NCBI GenBank assembly: GCA_003233255.1
Contig: QILH01000169.1
Location: forward strand, 1 to 7,222
Source: Gammaproteobacteria bacterium
Lineage (GTDB): Bacteria > Pseudomonadota > Gammaproteobacteria > UBA6429 > Thiohalophilaceae
DNA: 7,222 nt
Reading direction: 5' to 3'
The notes beneath the pieces were generated by a model. The model was not told the origin of the DNA. It saw only the letters and a program-made list of their open reading frames with translations, and did not search any database. Each line of letters starts with the position of its first letter. Within the stretch, counting starts at the first letter, position 1. Positions 5,426 to 7,222 of the stretch are shown piece by piece. Made by a program: the position numbers and the translations under genes.

Positions 5426-7222
5426 GTAGTTACAGCACCGACGATCTACAACGACTTGAGCCAGGTTATCTCGCTAACTACGGCCTGGCCGAAGCCCCTT
5501 TCTCTTCCAGTTTACAGGACAAATTCATGTTCCTCGATGCCGAACGTGCGCAGCGTATCAATATGCTACAGCACATGGTGCGTTACAGTAATTTGTTGTT
5601 GATAGTGCAAGGAGAGGCCGGTGTTGGCAAAACCGCATTGATGCATCGTTTTATGCAGACCGCGGAAGATGACTGGCAGGTTTGCGAAATAGCCGCCAAT
5701 ACCATGATCGATGCGGAACAGTTATTGTTTCAGGCCGCACAGGGCTTTGGGGTACGGCAACTGCCACAGGATGCCGGTGAACTGCAGGAAATGCTTTACG
5801 CAAAAGTGGCTACCTTTCACCATAATGATCAGATACCAATTTTAATCATCGATGATGCCCATGAATTACCTAAAGATGCACTATTAGCCATATTTAATCT
5901 CGCCGATGCCTATGTTAATGATGTAAACCTGTTGCGGATTATTTTATTTTGCGAACCGCAGATTGAAAAAATCATTAACAGTAAAGATGTGAAATCATTA
6001 CGCGAACGTGTCACCCATACCATGGAAGTTCCACCGTTAAATGAAGACGCTACGGCGGAATATTTAAAACATCGGCTTGCGGTAGCCGGTTTTAATGGTG
6101 GCTCACCCTTTACTCCCAAAATCATTAAAAAAATTTATCGTGGCTCAAATGGTATCCCGGCAAAAATCAATACTCTGGCGCATGAATTTTTAGAACAAGG
6201 TGATGGTAGCTCCGAGCCTGAAATTGATTTACCACCGGAAATGGTGATGGAAATAGAGGAAAGAAAACAGGCGAAACCTTTTATGTTTATTACCGTACTG
6301 GTTATCCTTGTTGCGATGGTGCTGGTTTTTCAGGACGAGATTAATGGCCTTTTTAAAGGTGATAGTGAGGAACCAATAGTTGCTCTGGTTGATGAGGAGG
6401 TAGTGTCTGAGCCAACGGCCGATATAACCAATGCTACACCGGACAAACCGATTGATTCGGATAAACCCCGGATTAGTAAAGAGCTGGATATTAAGGAAAA
6501 AATTATTTCTTTAGCAGAGGACACTAAAGAAATAAGTCCTGTAACAACAGAATCGGGTCAAGAAGAGCCGCCGCAACTGGTTTTGAATGATTCGGCTGAG
6601 ACTTCAAATCAACAAACAGAAATTCAAAAAGAAATCGAGCCAGAGGTTATCGTACCGCCACTGGTTACTCCTGAGATTACTTCTGTATCACCAAACCCTG
6701 TCCCCATTAGTCGTGAACAACAAACCATAACCATCAATGGCAAAGGGTTTAGCGAAGACAGTTCGGTGACAATAAGCTGGACTGGGAAACAAAAGCAACT
6801 AAGTAAGACACAAACCAACGTTGTCAGTGATAGCCAGATACAAATTGCGATTACCGTTGGTCTGGATGAAGATGACTGGGGCATAAAAGTTGGGGAATCG
6901 AATGCCTTTAGTTTTAAAGTTGCCGATACGCAGATAGATGAAGGGTACCGAAAAGATAAGTGGTTGCTGGCGCAAAGTCCATCTGCATTTACTTTACAAT
7001 TGTTTGGTACCAATAAAAAAGAAAACGCCGATCAATTTATACGCGAACATAAAATTGGCAGTAAGGCCGGTTATTTTTATAATAAAAATAAAGGTCGTGA
7101 CTGGTATAGCGTTGTTTATGGTAACTATGCAGATCAGGCTCAGGCAATATCGGCTACGAAATCCCTGCCGAAATCGTTACAAAAGATTAAGCCCGGGGTT
7201 CGGCGTCTTAATGATATCCAGG
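5422..7222 (+). CDS. damX: DamX-like AAA+ ATPase with IPT/TIG-like and SPOR domains (3'-partial)
   Basis: Bitopic inner-membrane protein; 600 codons are open to the window edge. Residues 1-270 are an ExeA/GspA-type AAA+ ATPase: YGLAEAPFSSSLQDKFMF near the start, Walker A GEAGVGKT (64-71), Walker B ILIIDDAH (140-147), a sensor-1-like strand LRIILFCE (171-178) and RERV (194-197). One transmembrane helix spans about 286-303. An acidic, proline- and serine-containing linker (about 304-413) leads to an IPT/TIG-like beta domain (about 416-501, PEITSVSPNPVPISREQQTI then INGKGF) and a SPOR domain (about 514-600, KWLLAQSPSAFTLQLFG, DWYSVVYGNYADQAQA, VRRLNDIQ). SPOR binds denuded glycan strands at division septa in known members. 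The SPOR domain is nearly finished at the edge, so little is missing. Location downstream of aroB matches damX of relatives. The symbol follows context and architecture; the IPT-like part is unusual. Confidence 0.9.
   Translation, partial: MSSYSTDDLQRLEPGYLANYGLAEAPFSSSLQDKFMFLDAERAQRINMLQHMVRYSNLLLIVQGEAGVGKTALMHRFMQTAEDDWQVCEIAANTMIDAEQLLFQAAQGFGVRQLPQDAGELQEMLYAKVATFHHNDQIPILIIDDAHELPKDALLAIFNLADAYVNDVNLLRIILFCEPQIEKIINSKDVKSLRERVTHTMEVPPLNEDATAEYLKHRLAVAGFNGGSPFTPKIIKKIYRGSNGIPAKINTLAHEFLEQGDGSSEPEIDLPPEMVMEIEERKQAKPFMFITVLVILVAMVLVFQDEINGLFKGDSEEPIVALVDEEVVSEPTADITNATPDKPIDSDKPRISKELDIKEKIISLAEDTKEISPVTTESGQEEPPQLVLNDSAETSNQQTEIQKEIEPEVIVPPLVTPEITSVSPNPVPISREQQTITINGKGFSEDSSVTISWTGKQKQLSKTQTNVVSDSQIQIAITVGLDEDDWGIKVGESNAFSFKVADTQIDEGYRKDKWLLAQSPSAFTLQLFGTNKKENADQFIREHKIGSKAGYFYNKNKGRDWYSVVYGNYADQAQAISATKSLPKSLQKIKPGVRRLNDIQ

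Noticed and set aside
6624..7013. Antisense 129-codon open frame opposite the IPT-SPOR region
   Set aside because: It overlaps a well-supported coding frame fully and shows no domain or initiation signal.

Overview
The window comes from the chromosome of a gammaproteobacterium. It carries the conserved block of type IV pilus secretin, shikimate kinase, 3-dehydroquinate synthase and a DamX-like ATPase/SPOR protein (pilQ-aroK-aroB-damX), all on the + strand. That gene order is known from Escherichia coli (hofQ-aroK-aroB-damX) and Pseudomonas. The genus cannot be read from the sequence. Base composition is moderate and there is no sign of a mobile element, CRISPR array, tRNA or rRNA.

Layout. 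Positions 1-1959 are the 3' part of pilQ, whose start lies upstream of the window. A strong intrinsic terminator (1971-2005) follows it. aroK (2046-2567) begins just downstream of an extended -10 element, so its mRNA may be leaderless. aroB (2660-3745) has a candidate promoter of its own in the 92-base gap. A dGTPase-like HD phosphohydrolase gene (3747-4898) starts one base after the aroB stop codon, so the two are almost certainly co-transcribed. A 272-base intergenic stretch (4899-5170) holds two diverged copies of what looks like a dispersed palindromic repeat, followed by AT-rich inverted repeats. A stand-alone WGR-domain gene (5171-5425) overlaps by four bases (ATGA) with a large gene (5422 to the window end, 600 codons seen). 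That gene encodes an AAA+ ATPase, one transmembrane helix, an acidic linker, an IPT/TIG-like domain and a C-terminal SPOR domain.

How the genes work together. PilQ forms the outer-membrane pore of the type IV pilus machine. AroK and AroB catalyse the fifth and second steps of the shikimate pathway. The dGTPase-like enzyme probably trims dNTP pools. The DamX-like protein probably links cytoplasmic ATP hydrolysis to peptidoglycan at division sites through SPOR.

The points most worth a second look are the dgt-like and WGR genes lying between aroB and damX, the translational coupling of WGR to the DamX-like protein, that protein's IPT/TIG-like domain, the possible leaderless aroK transcript, and the repeat cluster at 4899-5150. 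I did not find a clearly new multi-gene system; most of the window is ordinary housekeeping sequence.
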